A DNA stretch of 64,000 bases from Demequina sp. NBRC 110052 (lineage in GTDB: Bacteria > Actinomycetota > Actinomycetes > Actinomycetales > Demequinaceae). The stretch lies in contig NZ_BBRI01000002.1 of NCBI RefSeq assembly GCF_002090075.1, positions 372,001-436,000 on the forward strand, written 5' to 3'. Shown in pieces: positions 1 to 9,357 of the stretch. Every line of letters begins with the position of its first letter. Positions within the stretch are counted from its first letter, which is position 1. The notes under the pieces were generated by a model, which was not told where the DNA came from, made no database searches, and saw nothing but the letters and a program-made list of their open reading frames with translations. Made by a program: the position numbers and the translations under genes.

Positions 1-960
1 GTAGCCCTCGTCGCGATCGTCGCCGCGACCGCTGGACACTACGCCACGGATCGCGGAGCGGTCCGCCGCTACCTTGACGATCCCTCGATGGCGCACTTCT
101 ATGGGGCGCCCGCGATGGCGCTGCTGGCATTCGGTGCGGCGACGCTCACGGTGGCGCCGCCGCTGCTGGGAGAGCGCCTGGCAGTGGGATTGCACGCCGC
201 GCTATGGATGCTCGGCACGGCCCTAGGGCTCGCCACGGCGGTCGGCATACCCGTGATAGCCTTCACGTCCCACCGGGTCGAGGCCGACGCCGCGTCGGGC
301 GCGTGGCTCATGCCCGTGGTCCCACCGATGGTCTCTGCCGCGACGGGCGCGATGCTGCTTCCCTACGTCGACGGGGAGATCGCCAGAACGCTCGCACTCG
401 CGTGCTATGGCATGTTCGGGCTGAGCGCACTCGGCGCGCTGATGGCCATCGCCTCGCTGTGGAATCGCCTCGCGCATCACGGGATCGGCGCCGCGTCAGC
501 GGTGCCCACGCTCTGGATCGTGCTCGGACCGCTCGGACAATCCGTGACCGCCGTGGGCCTGCTCGCGGACCACGCCGCACCCGCGCTCGGCATCGACGCG
601 CACGCACTGCTGGTGTTCTCGCTGCTGTACGGCGTCCTCGTCATGGGATTCGCGATGATGTGGCTCGCGATCAGCCTCACCGTCACCGCGCGCACGGTGC
701 GCACTCGTCTGCCGTTCACCCTCGCGTGGTGGGCGTTCACGTTCCCGGTCGGCACGTGCGTCACGGGCGCGAGCGCGCTCGCACGGCACACCGGCGCGAG
801 CGCTCTGACGTGGCTGGCGGTCGTGCTCTACGGACTGCTCGCCGTCGGATGGGCCGTCGCCGCGACCGGCACCCTGGGCGCCTATCTCCCCCGTGGACGA
901 CGCGCCGCAACGGCGGGAACCGACGTTCCGGTCGTGGCGGAGGTCACAGCGCGGCGTTGA
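1..960 (+). CDS. TDT-family transporter (TehA/Mae1 type), 5' end missing
   Basis: The frame is open from the first base of the window, so the gene starts upstream; the ATG at 88 is probably internal, because the residues around it (AHFYGAPAMALL) match a conserved loop inside TDT proteins. About seven hydrophobic segments are visible, and the family signature WWAFTFPVGT lies in the last third. TDT proteins are ten-helix plasma-membrane carriers or channels for C4-dicarboxylates, sulfite or tellurite-related anions; the substrate cannot be told from sequence. The 3' end overlaps the convergent pyrD by 17 nt (944-960). Family assignment is fairly safe, substrate unknown. Confidence 0.8.
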   Translation, partial: VALVAIVAATAGHYATDRGAVRRYLDDPSMAHFYGAPAMALLAFGAATLTVAPPLLGERLAVGLHAALWMLGTALGLATAVGIPVIAFTSHRVEADAASGAWLMPVVPPMVSAATGAMLLPYVDGEIARTLALACYGMFGLSALGALMAIASLWNRLAHHGIGAASAVPTLWIVLGPLGQSVTAVGLLADHAAPALGIDAHALLVFSLLYGVLVMGFAMMWLAISLTVTARTVRTRLPFTLAWWAFTFPVGTCVTGASALARHTGASALTWLAVVLYGLLAVGWAVAATGTLGAYLPRGRRAATAGTDVPVVAEVTARR

Positions 961-1951
961 TCCTCGCAGGCCACGCGGGGCCCTCGTAGACGAACGCGGT
1001 GTAGCCCTGCAGCAGGGTCGCGCCTGCATCGAGCATCGCTCGCGCATCCTCGACGGTGGTGATGCCACCGACGCCGATCAGGCACATGCCTGGCCCCACA
1101 CGCTCGCGCAGGCGCGTGATGACCTCGAGCGCTCTTGCGCGCACCGGTGGGCCGGAGAGCCCTCCAGGCCCGCGTTCGTGGGCGATCGTCGTGTTCGTGG
1201 CGATGATGCCGTCGAGCCGCAGCTCGAGCGCGAGGTCCGCGACCGCGTCGACGTCCTCGTCGGCCAGGTCGGGCGCGATCTTGACGAGCAGCGGGACGTG
1301 CCGGTCAGGCTGCGCATCGTCGGCGGCGGCGCGCACATGCTCGAGGATCGGTCGCAGTGACTCGGTCGACTGGAGGTCCCGCAGGCCCGGGGTGTTGGGC
1401 GAGGACACATTGACGACCAGGTAGTCCGCGTACGGCGCGAGCTCACGAGCCGAGTAGGCGTAGTCGGTGGCCGCATCCTCCGCGGCCGTCACCTTGGTCT
1501 TCCCGATGTTGACGCCGAGGATGATGTCCCGGCCCGCGCGTCGGGCGCGTAGCCGCGCGAGGCGACGCGCCACGGCGTCGGCGCCCTCGTTGTTGAATCC
1601 CATGCGATTGCGCAGGCCGCGCACGTCCTTCTCGCGCCACGAACGGGGCCGTTCGTTGCCGGGCTGAGCGCGTGCCGTGACGGTGCCGATCTCGATGTGC
1701 GAGAAGCCAGCGGCGGCGAGGCCGGGGACCGCCTGAGCGTTCTTGTCCATGCCCGCGGCGAGCCCCAACGGAGCCGGGAACGGCAGGCCGAGAGCCTCGA
1801 CCGCCGCTCCCGCGCGCGGGGCCGGGAACAACCGTCGCCCTCCCAGGATCCGTAGCATCCGGCCGCCGAATCGGAAGCCCTGCACCGCCGCCCGATGCGC
1901 GAGCTCGGGATCCATCCGGTAGATGACGTGTCGCAGGACGAGGTCGTACAT
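944..1951 (-). CDS. pyrD: Dihydroorotate dehydrogenase (quinone), class 2
   Basis: This membrane-associated FMN enzyme oxidises dihydroorotate to orotate in pyrimidine synthesis and passes electrons to quinone. At 335 aa it has the class 2 N-terminal extension before the TIM barrel. Visible motifs are GLAAGMDKN (63-71), [10 protein letters not shown] (116-125), [14 protein letters not shown] (181-194) with the class 2 catalytic serine at 183/184, ATNTTI (251-256), and IGVGGI plus LLQGYTAF at the C-terminal phosphate site. The ATG at 1951 is preceded on its own strand by TAGGTT and exactly six bases with no ribosome site, suggesting a leaderless transcript. Divergent from pepA with only 32 bp between the two start codons. 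Confidence 0.96.
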   Translation of the reverse strand: MYDLVLRHVIYRMDPELAHRAAVQGFRFGGRMLRILGGRRLFPAPRAGAAVEALGLPFPAPLGLAAGMDKNAQAVPGLAAAGFSHIEIGTVTARAQPGNERPRSWREKDVRGLRNRMGFNNEGADAVARRLARLRARRAGRDIILGVNIGKTKVTAAEDAATDYAYSARELAPYADYLVVNVSSPNTPGLRDLQSTESLRPILEHVRAAADDAQPDRHVPLLVKIAPDLADEDVDAVADLALELRLDGIIATNTTIAHERGPGGLSGPPVRARALEVITRLRERVGPGMCLIGVGGITTVEDARAMLDAGATLLQGYTAFVYEGPAWPARINAAL

Positions 1952-1983
1952 GGCACCAACCTAGTGCGGGATAGTCTCGGGGC
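1952..1983. promoter_or_regulatory. Back-to-back leaderless promoters of pyrD and pepA
   Basis: The whole space between the two start codons is 32 bp. It holds two outward-facing -10-like boxes, TAGGTT (minus strand, 1963-1958) six bases before the pyrD ATG and TAGTCT (1972-1977) six bases before the pepA ATG. Each -35 region would have to fall at or inside the opposite promoter or gene start, so initiation at one could interfere with the other. Transcription starts are inferred, not shown. Confidence 0.6.
1957..1977. other. Core of the divergent -10 boxes
   Basis: Marks only the span from the pyrD TAGGTT to the pepA TAGTCT, nine base pairs apart at their inner edges. RNA polymerases bound at the two boxes could hardly be accommodated together, so the two promoters may be mutually exclusive. 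Confidence 0.4.
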
Positions 1984-3441
1984 ATGACCTCACTCAACGC
2001 CACCAGCGACATCGTCACGTCCGTCGCGGCCGACGCCCTCATCCTCGGCGTCGCGTCCGACGGCACCATCGCCCCCCACCCCCAGCTGCCCGCCGACGCG
2101 GTCGCGCCTCTGCAGGACGCCGCCGGGCTGCTCGATGCCTCCGGCAAGGCCGGCGCGGTCACCGTGCTGCCTGGCACGGGCACGTCCGCGCGCCGCGTCG
2201 TGCTCGTCGGCCTCGGCGACGCGACCGAGCGCGACCTGCGCGAGGCCGCAGGCACTGCCTCGCGCTCGTGCGGCAAGAACCCCGACGCGGTGGTCGTTGC
2301 GATCCCCGCGGCTGACGACGCGGGCTACACCGCGATCGCCGAGGGTGCGCTGCTCGGCGCGTACTCGTTCCGTGATTACAAGTCCGACGCGGAACCCGCC
2401 GAAGGCGAGGAGCCCTGGGCCGGCACGTCGTGGCAGATCGCGGGCGCCTCGACGGGCGCGATCGAGAAGGCGTCGATCCTCGCTGGCGCGATCGCCGGCG
2501 TGCGCGACCTGGTGAACACTCCCCCGCTCGACATGTACCCCGGCGCCGTCGCGTCGGTGGCGCAGCACCTGGGCTCGCAGCTCGGCGCCGACGTCACCGT
2601 CTGGGAGCCCGAGCAGCTCGCTCAGGAGGGCTTCGGCGGCATCCTCGGCGTCGGCATGGGCTCGTCGCGCCTGCCGCGCCTGGTGCGCGTGGAGTGGGCG
2701 CCCTCGGAGGCGAGCACCCACGTCGCACTGGTCGGCAAGGGCATCACGTTCGACACGGGAGGCATCTCGCTCAAGCCGCCGAAGGGCATGGAGACCATGA
2801 AGTCGGACATGTCCGGCTCCGCCGTCGTCCTCCACACCGTGCTCGCGGCCGCCCGTGCGAACCTCCCGATCAAGGTCACCGGCTGGCTGTGCCTCGCGGA
2901 GAACATGCCCTCGGGCACCGCGCAGCGCCCGTCGGACGTGATCCGCATCTATGGCGGCAAGACCGTCGAGGTGATGAACACCGACGCCGAGGGCCGCCTG
3001 GTGATGGCCGACGGCCTCGCTCGCGCGATCGAGGACCAGCCCGACGTCGTGATGGACGTCGCGACGCTCACGGGCGCTCAGGGCGTGGCGCTCGGCTCCC
3101 GCACCTCCGCCGTCATGGGCGACGAGGAGGTCCGCTCGGCGGTGTTCTCCGCGTCGGAAGCCGCCGGTGAGGATTTCTGGCCGATGCCGCTCCCCGCACA
3201 CCTCCGCGAGGGACTGGAGTCCACGGTCGCCGACCTCAAGAACATCGGCGACCCGATGGGCGGCATGCTGTCGGCCGGCCTGTTCCTCAAGGAGTTCGTG
3301 GGCGACACCCCGTGGGCGCACCTCGACATCGCGCGTCCCGCGTTCAACGAGGGATCGCCGTGGGGCTGCACGCCCAAGGGCGCCACGGGTCACTCGGTGA
3401 GGACGCTGTTCGAGTACCTGGTGACGCGCTCGCAGGCGTAG
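1984..3441 (+). CDS. pepA: Leucyl aminopeptidase, M17 family
   Basis: Cytosolic two-metal aminopeptidase that removes N-terminal residues (preferring Leu) in peptide turnover. Length is 485 aa, normal for M17. The N-terminal macro-like domain spans about residues 1-165. The catalytic domain contains GKGITFDTGG (251-260; Lys252 and Asp257 are metal ligands), MKSDMSGSA with Asp275, and the M17 signature NTDAEGRL (332-339; Asp334, Glu336, Arg338). All expected ligands are present. The ATG is six bases after TAGTCT with no Shine-Dalgarno, so probably leaderless. A strong hairpin terminator follows. In M. tuberculosis the equivalent gene (pepB) also precedes the dlaT-lipB-lipA block. Confidence 0.96.
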   Translation: MTSLNATSDIVTSVAADALILGVASDGTIAPHPQLPADAVAPLQDAAGLLDASGKAGAVTVLPGTGTSARRVVLVGLGDATERDLREAAGTASRSCGKNPDAVVVAIPAADDAGYTAIAEGALLGAYSFRDYKSDAEPAEGEEPWAGTSWQIAGASTGAIEKASILAGAIAGVRDLVNTPPLDMYPGAVASVAQHLGSQLGADVTVWEPEQLAQEGFGGILGVGMGSSRLPRLVRVEWAPSEASTHVALVGKGITFDTGGISLKPPKGMETMKSDMSGSAVVLHTVLAAARANLPIKVTGWLCLAENMPSGTAQRPSDVIRIYGGKTVEVMNTDAEGRLVMADGLARAIEDQPDVVMDVATLTGAQGVALGSRTSAVMGDEEVRSAVFSASEAAGEDFWPMPLPAHLREGLESTVADLKNIGDPMGGMLSAGLFLKEFVGDTPWAHLDIARPAFNEGSPWGCTPKGATGHSVRTLFEYLVTRSQA

Positions 3442-3455
3442 CGCTCAGAAACGAA

Positions 3456-3491
3456 GAAGGCCCGCCGCCCTGTGAGGGGTGGCGGGCCTTC
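3456..3491 (+). terminator. Terminator downstream of pepA
   Basis: An 11-bp perfect stem, GAAGGCCCGCC (3456-3466) with GGCGGGCCTTC (3481-3491), continues inward with further CCC/GGG pairing. It lies 15 nt after the pepA stop. It is nearly symmetric and could also stop the convergent small gene at 3543-3878. Confidence 0.85.
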
Positions 3492-3542
3492 GTGCTTCCG
3501 TGTCCGCGGCGACTGCCGCCGCCACGCGGAGGCGCGATGACC

Positions 3543-3878
3543 TCACAGCGGTTTGCGGTGCGTCTCGTTCCACTCGCGCATGCGCGAGGGATAGCCGGAG
3601 AGGTTGACGTCGAAGACCGGCACCGCGAGCTGCTTGGCGAGCTTGCGCGCCGCGATCTCGTCCGGCACCTTGCGTCGGGTCCACTCCCCTGTGCCGGCGA
3701 CGACCACCATGGTCGTCTGCGTGACACGGGTCGCAGGCTCGATGAACGCCTCGCAGCCGGGGCGTGAGGCGACGAAGTCCTTGAAATGCGTGACGGTCGC
3801 GGCCTGGGCGCCTCGCGAGGCGGTGCCAGGAGCCGACGAGGAGTCCCGCGAGCCGAAGATCCGCTTGAGGAACGACAT
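3543..3878 (-). CDS. Small conserved-type hypothetical protein
   Basis: A 111-aa protein I cannot assign to a named family. The N-terminus is basic and hydrophobic (MSFLKRIFGSR), followed by a Ser/Ala-rich linker to about residue 30 and a compact C-terminal part containing TRRKVPDEIAARKLAKQL and VFDVNLSGYPSRMREWN. No membrane segment, signal peptide or catalytic motif is evident. The ATG at 3878 is chosen because TACGCT sits exactly six bases upstream, the leaderless pattern seen elsewhere here; a GTG at 3896 would add only six residues. It lies between pepA and lpd, facing away from lpd. A short related gene often follows pepA in Micrococcales, as far as I recall. Confidence 0.65.
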   Translation of the reverse strand: MSFLKRIFGSRDSSSAPGTASRGAQAATVTHFKDFVASRPGCEAFIEPATRVTQTTMVVVAGTGEWTRRKVPDEIAARKLAKQLAVPVFDVNLSGYPSRMREWNETHRKPL

Positions 3879-3890
3879 AGCCCCAGCGTA
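3879..3890 (-). promoter_or_regulatory. Leaderless promoter box of the small hypothetical gene
   Basis: Minus-strand TACGCT (3890-3885), six bases, then ATG at 3878. It decides the start codon of that gene. Confidence 0.55.
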
Positions 3891-3971
3891 TGCCACAGGG
3901 CCTGCGGTTCGCGTGAGCGCGCGCAGGTGGCAAGATGTGAAGGACCGACTTCCTTACAAGGAGAACGCATA

Positions 3972-5357
3972 GTGTCCGAGTCCACCCCACGCTCGTTTGA
4001 TGTCCTGATCCTTGGAGGCGGCTCCGGCGGCTACGCCGCTGCGCTGCGCGCCTCCCAGCTCGGCCTCACAGTCGGCCTCGTCGAGGAGTCGAAGGTCGGA
4101 GGCACGTGCCTCCACAACGGCTGCATCCCGACGAAGGCCCTGCTGCACGCCGCCGAGGTCGCGGATCACGCCGCTCACGGCCCCTCCATCGGAGTCGCGA
4201 CGACTTTCACGGGCGTGGACATGAACGCTGTGAACTCCTACAAGCAGGGCGTCATCGACCGTCTCTACAAGGGCCTGCAGGGCCTCATCAAGTCGCGCAA
4301 GGTGACGATGATCGACGGCCACGGCACCCTCGTCGGTCCCGACGCGATCGAGGTGCGCGGCGAGCGCTACACCGGCAAGAACATCGTTCTCGCCACGGGC
4401 TCGTACGCGCGTTCGCTCCCCGGCCTGGAGATCGGCGGACGCGTCATCACGTCGGACCAGGCGCTCGAGATGGACGTGGTCCCCAAGTCCGCCATCGTGC
4501 TCGGTGGTGGCGTGATCGGCGTCGAGTTCGCCTCCGTGTGGAAGTCCTTCGGCGCCGAGGTCGAGATCATCGAGGCGCTGCCCCACCTCGCCCCCAACGA
4601 GGACGAGGCACTGAGCAAGGGCCTTGAGCGCGCCTTCCGCAAGCGCGGCATCGGCTTCACGCTCGGCAAGCGCTTCCAGTCGGTGACCCAGTCCGACGCG
4701 GGCGTCACCGTCACGCTCGAGGACGGCACCACGAAGGAGGCCGAGGTGCTCCTGGTAGCCGTCGGCCGCGGCCCCCGCACGGCGTCGCTCGGCTACGAGG
4801 CGCAGGGGCTCAACATGGACCGCGGCTTCGTCCTCACCGACGAGCGCCTCCACACCGGAGTCGGCAACATCTGGGCGGTGGGCGACATCGTCCCCGGCCT
4901 GCAGCTCGCGCACCGCGGCTTCCAGCAGGGCATCTTCGTCGCCGAGCAGATCGCGGGCCTCAGCCCCCAGCCGATCGTCGAGTCGAACATCCCGCACGTC
5001 ACCTACTGCGAGCCCGAGCTCGCCTCGGTTGGGCTCACGGAGGCCAAGGCCAAGGAGCAGTACGGCGCCGAGAACGTCAAGGCGCTCGAGTACAACCTGG
5101 GCGGCAATGGCAAGAGCCAGATCCTGGGCACTCAGGGCTTCATCAAGCTGGTCCGCGTCGTCGACGGCCCCGTCGTCGGCGTCCACATGATCGGTTCGCG
5201 CGTAGGCGAGCAGATCGGCGAGGCGCAGCTGATCGTGAGCTGGGACGCCCACCCCGAGGACGTGGCGCCCCTGATCCACGCCCACCCCACCCAGAACGAA
5301 GCGATGGGCGAGGCCCACCTCGCGCTCGCCGGCAAGCCGCTGCACGCACACGACTGA
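3972..5357 (+). CDS. lpdA: Dihydrolipoyl dehydrogenase (E3)
   Basis: FAD disulfide oxidoreductase that reoxidises dihydrolipoyl groups of 2-oxoacid dehydrogenase complexes, making NADH. The GTG at 3972 gives 461 aa and has AAGGAG eight bases upstream; longer in-frame starts reach into the neighbouring gene. The FAD-binding [10 protein letters not shown] is at 15-24, the redox disulfide is Cys46/Cys51 within [11 protein letters not shown] (43-53), a second nucleotide-binding [11 protein letters not shown] lies mid-protein, and HAHPTQNE near the C-terminus carries the catalytic His-Glu pair. The E2 gene begins 25 nt downstream, so the two are almost certainly co-transcribed. Confidence 0.96.
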   Translation: MSESTPRSFDVLILGGGSGGYAAALRASQLGLTVGLVEESKVGGTCLHNGCIPTKALLHAAEVADHAAHGPSIGVATTFTGVDMNAVNSYKQGVIDRLYKGLQGLIKSRKVTMIDGHGTLVGPDAIEVRGERYTGKNIVLATGSYARSLPGLEIGGRVITSDQALEMDVVPKSAIVLGGGVIGVEFASVWKSFGAEVEIIEALPHLAPNEDEALSKGLERAFRKRGIGFTLGKRFQSVTQSDAGVTVTLEDGTTKEAEVLLVAVGRGPRTASLGYEAQGLNMDRGFVLTDERLHTGVGNIWAVGDIVPGLQLAHRGFQQGIFVAEQIAGLSPQPIVESNIPHVTYCEPELASVGLTEAKAKEQYGAENVKALEYNLGGNGKSQILGTQGFIKLVRVVDGPVVGVHMIGSRVGEQIGEAQLIVSWDAHPEDVAPLIHAHPTQNEAMGEAHLALAGKPLHAHD

Positions 5358-5382
5358 TTTCGAACGAGGGAGTTCCCGCATC

Positions 5383-7152
5383 ATGAGCAACGACGTCACC
5401 CTTCCGGCCCTCGGCGAATCCGTCACCGAGGGCACCGTCACCCGGTGGCTCAAGAACGTCGGCGACACGGTCGCCGCGGATGAGCCGCTGCTCGAGGTCT
5501 CGACCGACAAGGTCGACACCGAGATCCCCTCGCCCGTCGCCGGCACGCTGCTGGAGATCCTCGTGAACGAGGACGACACCGTCGAGGTCGGAGCCGTCCT
5601 GGCGCGCATCGGCGATGCGTCCGAGGGTGGCTCGGCGCCCGCGCCGGCCGCCGAGACCCCCGCAGCACCTGCGCCCGCCGCTGAGGCTCCGGCTCCTGCA
5701 GCCGAGGAGGCCCCCGCCGCACCCGCACCGGCTCCCGCTGCCGAGGCCCCTGCCGCGCCCGCGGCAGAGCCTGCCGGCGGTGGCCGCGACGTGACGCTGC
5801 CCGCGCTGGGCGAGTCCGTCACCGAGGGCACCGTCACGCGCTGGCTCAAGAACGTCGGCGACGCCGTGGAGGCGGATGAGCCGCTGCTCGAAGTGTCGAC
5901 CGACAAGGTGGACACCGAGATCCCGGCCCCGTTCGCGGGCACGCTCCTGGAGATCCTCGTGAACGAGGACGACACTGCCGAGGTGGGCGCCGTGCTCGCG
6001 CGCATCGGCGACGGCTCCGCTGCGCCCGCGGCGGCACCCGCGCCCGCCGAGCAGCCTGCACCCGAGCCCGAGCCTGCGTCGGCCTCTGAGGCCGCGGCAC
6101 CGGCTGCCGCTCCTGCCCCCGCTCCCGAGCCCGCGCCGGCACCTGTCGCGCCTCAGCAGACGCCCGCGCCGGTCGCCTCGGCTCCTGCGCAGGCTTCCGA
6201 GCCCGCGCCTGCTGCCTCGGGCGGTTCCGGTTACGTGACGCCGATCGTCCGCAAGCTCGCCGCCGAGCGGGGCGTGGACCTCGCCGCCGTGTCCGGCACC
6301 GGCGTAGGAGGACGCATCCGCAAGGAGGACGTCCTGGCCGCCGCTGAGGCGCCCGCGTCGGCTCCCGCGGCAACCTCTGAGCCTGTTGCCCGCGCAGCGG
6401 CCCCGTCGGCCCCGGCGGCTCCGGAGGTCTCGGAGCTGCGCGGTCAGACGGTCAAGATGACCCGCATCCGCAAGATCACTGCGGACAAGATGATGGAGTC
6501 GCTGCACGGCATGGCGCAGCTCACCTCCGTCGTCGAGGTCGACTGCACCAAGATCTGGGCCCTCAGGTCCAAGTCGAAGGCGGCCTTCGCCGAGAAGCAC
6601 GGCGTGAACCTCACGTTCCTGCCGTTCTTCACGCGCGCTGTCTCGGAGGCGCTGATGGAGCACGCGTTCCTCAACGCGTCGGTGGACGGCGACTCGATCG
6701 TCTACCACCCGTCGGTGAACCTCTCCCTGGCCGTCGACACACCCAAGGGGCTCATGCTGCCCACGCTCAAGGACGCGGACTCGAAGACGATCGTCGACCA
6801 CGCCAAGGGCATCGTCGACCTCGCCACGAGGGCGCGCGACGGCGGGCTCAAGTCGGACGAGATCTCGGGCGGCACGTTCTCGGTGACGAACACCGGCTCG
6901 GGCGGCACCCTCTTCGACACGCCGATCGTGCCGGCGCCTCAGGTCGGCATCCTCGCGACCTGCGCGATCGTCAAGAAGCCGGTCGTCGTCAAGGGTCCCG
7001 ACGGTGAGGACGTCATCTCGATCCGTCCGATGGCCTACCTGCCGCTGAGCTACGACCACCGCATCGTGGACGGCGCCGACGCCGCTCGCTTCCTGCAGAC
7101 CGTCAAGGCCCGCATCGAGGCCGGCGCGTTCGAGGACGAGCTGGGCCTGTAG
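5383..7152 (+). CDS. sucB: Dihydrolipoamide acyltransferase (E2) with two lipoyl domains
   Basis: Core subunit of the pyruvate and/or 2-oxoglutarate dehydrogenase complex, 589 aa. Domains: lipoyl 1 (about 4-80, lipoyl-Lys43 in STDKVDTE), Ala/Pro/Glu-rich linker, lipoyl 2 (about 136-212, Lys175), second linker, peripheral-subunit-binding domain (about 284-320), a third Ala/Pro linker, and the catalytic domain ending with SYDHRIVDG (His559, Asp563). Actinobacterial annotations call this protein SucB, DlaT or AceF; in mycobacteria and corynebacteria it serves AceE-type pyruvate dehydrogenase. The only E1 in the window is aceE at 56.5 kb, and no sucA is visible, so use as the pyruvate dehydrogenase E2 is inferred. 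The lipoate genes lipB-lipA lie 4.6 kb downstream. Confidence 0.93.
   Translation: MSNDVTLPALGESVTEGTVTRWLKNVGDTVAADEPLLEVSTDKVDTEIPSPVAGTLLEILVNEDDTVEVGAVLARIGDASEGGSAPAPAAETPAAPAPAAEAPAPAAEEAPAAPAPAPAAEAPAAPAAEPAGGGRDVTLPALGESVTEGTVTRWLKNVGDAVEADEPLLEVSTDKVDTEIPAPFAGTLLEILVNEDDTAEVGAVLARIGDGSAAPAAAPAPAEQPAPEPEPASASEAAAPAAAPAPAPEPAPAPVAPQQTPAPVASAPAQASEPAPAASGGSGYVTPIVRKLAAERGVDLAAVSGTGVGGRIRKEDVLAAAEAPASAPAATSEPVARAAAPSAPAAPEVSELRGQTVKMTRIRKITADKMMESLHGMAQLTSVVEVDCTKIWALRSKSKAAFAEKHGVNLTFLPFFTRAVSEALMEHAFLNASVDGDSIVYHPSVNLSLAVDTPKGLMLPTLKDADSKTIVDHAKGIVDLATRARDGGLKSDEISGGTFSVTNTGSGGTLFDTPIVPAPQVGILATCAIVKKPVVVKGPDGEDVISIRPMAYLPLSYDHRIVDGADAARFLQTVKARIEAGAFEDELGL
5392..6018 (+). repeat. Tandem lipoyl-domain duplication inside the E2 gene
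   Basis: The segment coding for residues 4-80 is repeated at an offset of 132 codons (396 nt). By eye the two protein copies differ at only about six positions, for example Thr29/Ala and Ser50/Ala, and the DNA is also very alike. They flank an Ala/Pro/Glu-rich, low-complexity linker. Such near-identity points to recent duplication or gene conversion and could allow recombination between copies. Confidence 0.85.
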
Positions 7153-7157
7153 CGCGC

Positions 7158-8048
7158 ATGCGCGTCGTCATCTCCGGGGCCTCCGGCCTCATCGGGACCG
7201 CCCTGTCGCAGTCGCTGCGTCAGGGCGGCCACGACGTGGTGCACCTGGTGCGCCGCGAGGCCAAGGGCCCCGGAGAGTCGGCGTGGGACCCCGCGAAGGG
7301 GTCGATCGACCGTGACGTGATCGCCCGCGCGGACGCCGTCGTGAACCTCGCGGGCGCCTCGATCGGCGGTCAGCGCCTCACGGAGTCCTACCGCGAGGTC
7401 GTGCTCCAGTCGCGCGTCGACTCGACGCGCACCATCGCCCAGGCCATCGCGGCGGAGAACCCGCGGGCAACGCTGCTGCAGGGCTCCGCGATGGGCTTCT
7501 ATGGTGATCGCGGCGAGGAGGAGCTGAGCGAACGGTCCCCGCGCGGCAAGGGCTTCCTCGCCGACATCTGCGAGGCCTGGGAGGGCGCCGCTGCCCCGGC
7601 GGTCGACTCGGGGGCACGCGTCGCCTACCTGCGCACCGGTCTGGTGCTCGCCCCTCACGGCGGCTTCGCCGAACGGCTCCTTCCCCTCGTGCGAAGGGGC
7701 GTGCTGCGCTCGCTCGGTTCGGGCGAGGCCTGGCACTCGTGGATCTCGTTGCGCGACGAGGTCGCGGCGCTGACCTTCCTCCTCGACGGAGATCACGCCG
7801 GCCCCGTGAACCTCGTGGCGCCCGCGCCCGTGCGCGACCGTGACCTGATCTCGTCCCTCGCCGCCGCACTCGACACGGGCACCCTGCTCCCCGTGCCCGC
7901 GTGGGCGATGCGAGTGGCCGTGGGGCCCGCCGCCGAGGATCTGCTGTCCTCGCAGCGCGCGATGCCCGGCGTGCTCGCGCGACGCGGGTTCGCCTGGGCC
8001 GACCCTGACATCGACACCGCAGCGCGGTGGATCGTCAGCCAGCTGTAG
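7158..8048 (+). CDS. TIGR01777-family epimerase (atypical SDR)
   Basis: A 296-aa NAD(P)-binding protein with the Rossmann start MRVVISGASGLIG and the family motifs VNLAGASIGGQR and LLQGSAMGFYGDRG; the C-terminal DUF1731-type region ends with an ARRGFAWADPDI stretch. The biochemical role of this family is not settled. The gene begins five nucleotides after the E2 stop and is probably in the same operon; the same neighbour follows dlaT in M. tuberculosis (Rv2216), so a link to lipoyl enzymes is plausible but unproven. Its 3' end overlaps the convergent gene by 14 nt. Confidence 0.87.
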   Translation: MRVVISGASGLIGTALSQSLRQGGHDVVHLVRREAKGPGESAWDPAKGSIDRDVIARADAVVNLAGASIGGQRLTESYREVVLQSRVDSTRTIAQAIAAENPRATLLQGSAMGFYGDRGEEELSERSPRGKGFLADICEAWEGAAAPAVDSGARVAYLRTGLVLAPHGGFAERLLPLVRRGVLRSLGSGEAWHSWISLRDEVAALTFLLDGDHAGPVNLVAPAPVRDRDLISSLAAALDTGTLLPVPAWAMRVAVGPAAEDLLSSQRAMPGVLARRGFAWADPDIDTAARWIVSQL

Positions 8049-9300
8049 CAGCGCTCACCTTCCACCGACCGCGCTCGAGCACGAGCTCCAGCACCGCCAC
8101 CTCTGTCTGTGGCGTGCGCTCCGACGTGATCCCCTCGGCTATGACCGTGTGCGCGCTCGTGCGATACGTCACGCGCACGGCGGCGCCCGCATCGGCCGCA
8201 GCGACGAGTTCCGCCGCCTCGACCTCCCCCACCAGGCCTTCGAATGCGAGCAAACCGGACTCGAGCGCACCTGCCTGCTCCTCCGCACGCACCGCGGCAT
8301 CGCTGCCGACCGCCACCGTGGCAAGCAGTGCCTCCCCGTCACCCGAGGCGAGCGACTCGATCCTGCGAAGCGTGAGTCTCTCGGCGGCGGCCACCGCGTC
8401 CGGCTCCACGGCGGCACCGCCTGCGGCACCGTACCGCGCGGGTTCCTCGCCAGCGCCGAGAGTGATCCCTGCGACCACGACGACCCCGAGGATGACGACT
8501 GCGCATGCCGCGATCGCTCCCAGCACGAGCGTCCTCGCTGGAGGTCGCCGGTGCGGCGCCCCGGTTGGCCCCTCCTGTCCCGCCGCGGACCTCTCATGCC
8601 CCTCCACAGCCCCGAGTCGTTCGGTGGTGGCGCGCCACCACTGGCCGAGGCGCGCAGCCGCATCACTGACGCCCGCACGCCGCGTCGCCGCCGCGGACCC
8701 GGCCCCCGCGCGCATCACGCCCGCGACATCGGCCGGAGGCATGGCGACCTGAACCTCGTGCGCACACGCGACGAGGGCGTGCGCGACCATCGCTGCCGTG
8801 GGGCGCGCCGCCGGATCGCCCGCCGTCATAGGGTCCAGCCACGCGCCAAGCACCGCACGGTCTGCGGTGCGCACGGCCTCCGCGAGCATGACGCCCAGCG
8901 CCGCCACATCGTCAGCAGGCGACTGCGCGGTTGGGGCGCCCGAGCGAAGGGTCGAGTCGAGCACAGCGAGTCGCGAGCCGTCGATCATCACCGCCTCAGC
9001 GTCGACGGCTCCGTGCACCAGTCCCGCGCGGTGCATCTGGGCGAGCACGGTCGCGACGCGCACACCCAGCCATACGCACTCGCCGACCGGCAGGGCGCCC
9101 CGCGCGGCGAGAACAGAGGCGAGCGTGACGCCGCGCGGCGCGGACGCGCGCGCCAGCACGGTCTCGCCTTGAAGGATGACGCGCTCGGGTCCGAGCACAC
9201 TGTCGCTTCCGAGCGCACGCAGCGTCTCCGCGCGGGCGAGGGCCGCGGCATACGCTTCCTCGCCTGTGCCCACCGTGCAGGCGATCGGCTCGTGGTCCAT
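8035..9300 (-). CDS. Pseudokinase-like membrane protein
   Basis: A 421-aa protein. Residues 1-185 look like a degenerate Hanks-type kinase lobe. MHRAGLVHGAVDAEAV (89-104) aligns with a catalytic loop, but HG replaces HRD and no catalytic Asp-Lys-Asn set is visible; the DFG position reads LDS (115-117); Asp131 in DVAALGVML matches the conserved subdomain IX Asp. One membrane segment spans about 257-280, and an outside domain of about 110 residues ends in VLERGRWKVSAA, resembling an NTF2-like fold. The ATG at 9300 follows a purine-rich AGGGGGC; the upstream in-frame ATG at 9354 is less likely. Convergent with the epimerase gene. The kinase-like reading is mine and catalysis is not expected. Confidence 0.65.
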   Translation of the reverse strand: MDHEPIACTVGTGEEAYAAALARAETLRALGSDSVLGPERVILQGETVLARASAPRGVTLASVLAARGALPVGECVWLGVRVATVLAQMHRAGLVHGAVDAEAVMIDGSRLAVLDSTLRSGAPTAQSPADDVAALGVMLAEAVRTADRAVLGAWLDPMTAGDPAARPTAAMVAHALVACAHEVQVAMPPADVAGVMRAGAGSAAATRRAGVSDAAARLGQWWRATTERLGAVEGHERSAAGQEGPTGAPHRRPPARTLVLGAIAACAVVILGVVVVAGITLGAGEEPARYGAAGGAAVEPDAVAAAERLTLRRIESLASGDGEALLATVAVGSDAAVRAEEQAGALESGLLAFEGLVGEVEAAELVAAADAGAAVRVTYRTSAHTVIAEGITSERTPQTEVAVLELVLERGRWKVSAATAG

Positions 9301-9357
9301 GCCCCCTACGGTCGCAGGTGGCGCGGGACGTGGAGCCGTTCTCCACAGGACCAATCA

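Noticed and set aside
5640..5790. GC-rich Ala/Pro/Glu repeats in the E2 gene as a DNA satellite
   Set aside because: They encode the flexible linker normal for E2 proteins and have no fixed unit length.
3954..6005. A 683-residue minus-strand frame opposite lpd and the E2 gene
   Set aside because: It mirrors two well-recognised genes and has the low-complexity composition expected of the antisense of Ala/Pro linkers. No start signal or homologous motif is visible.
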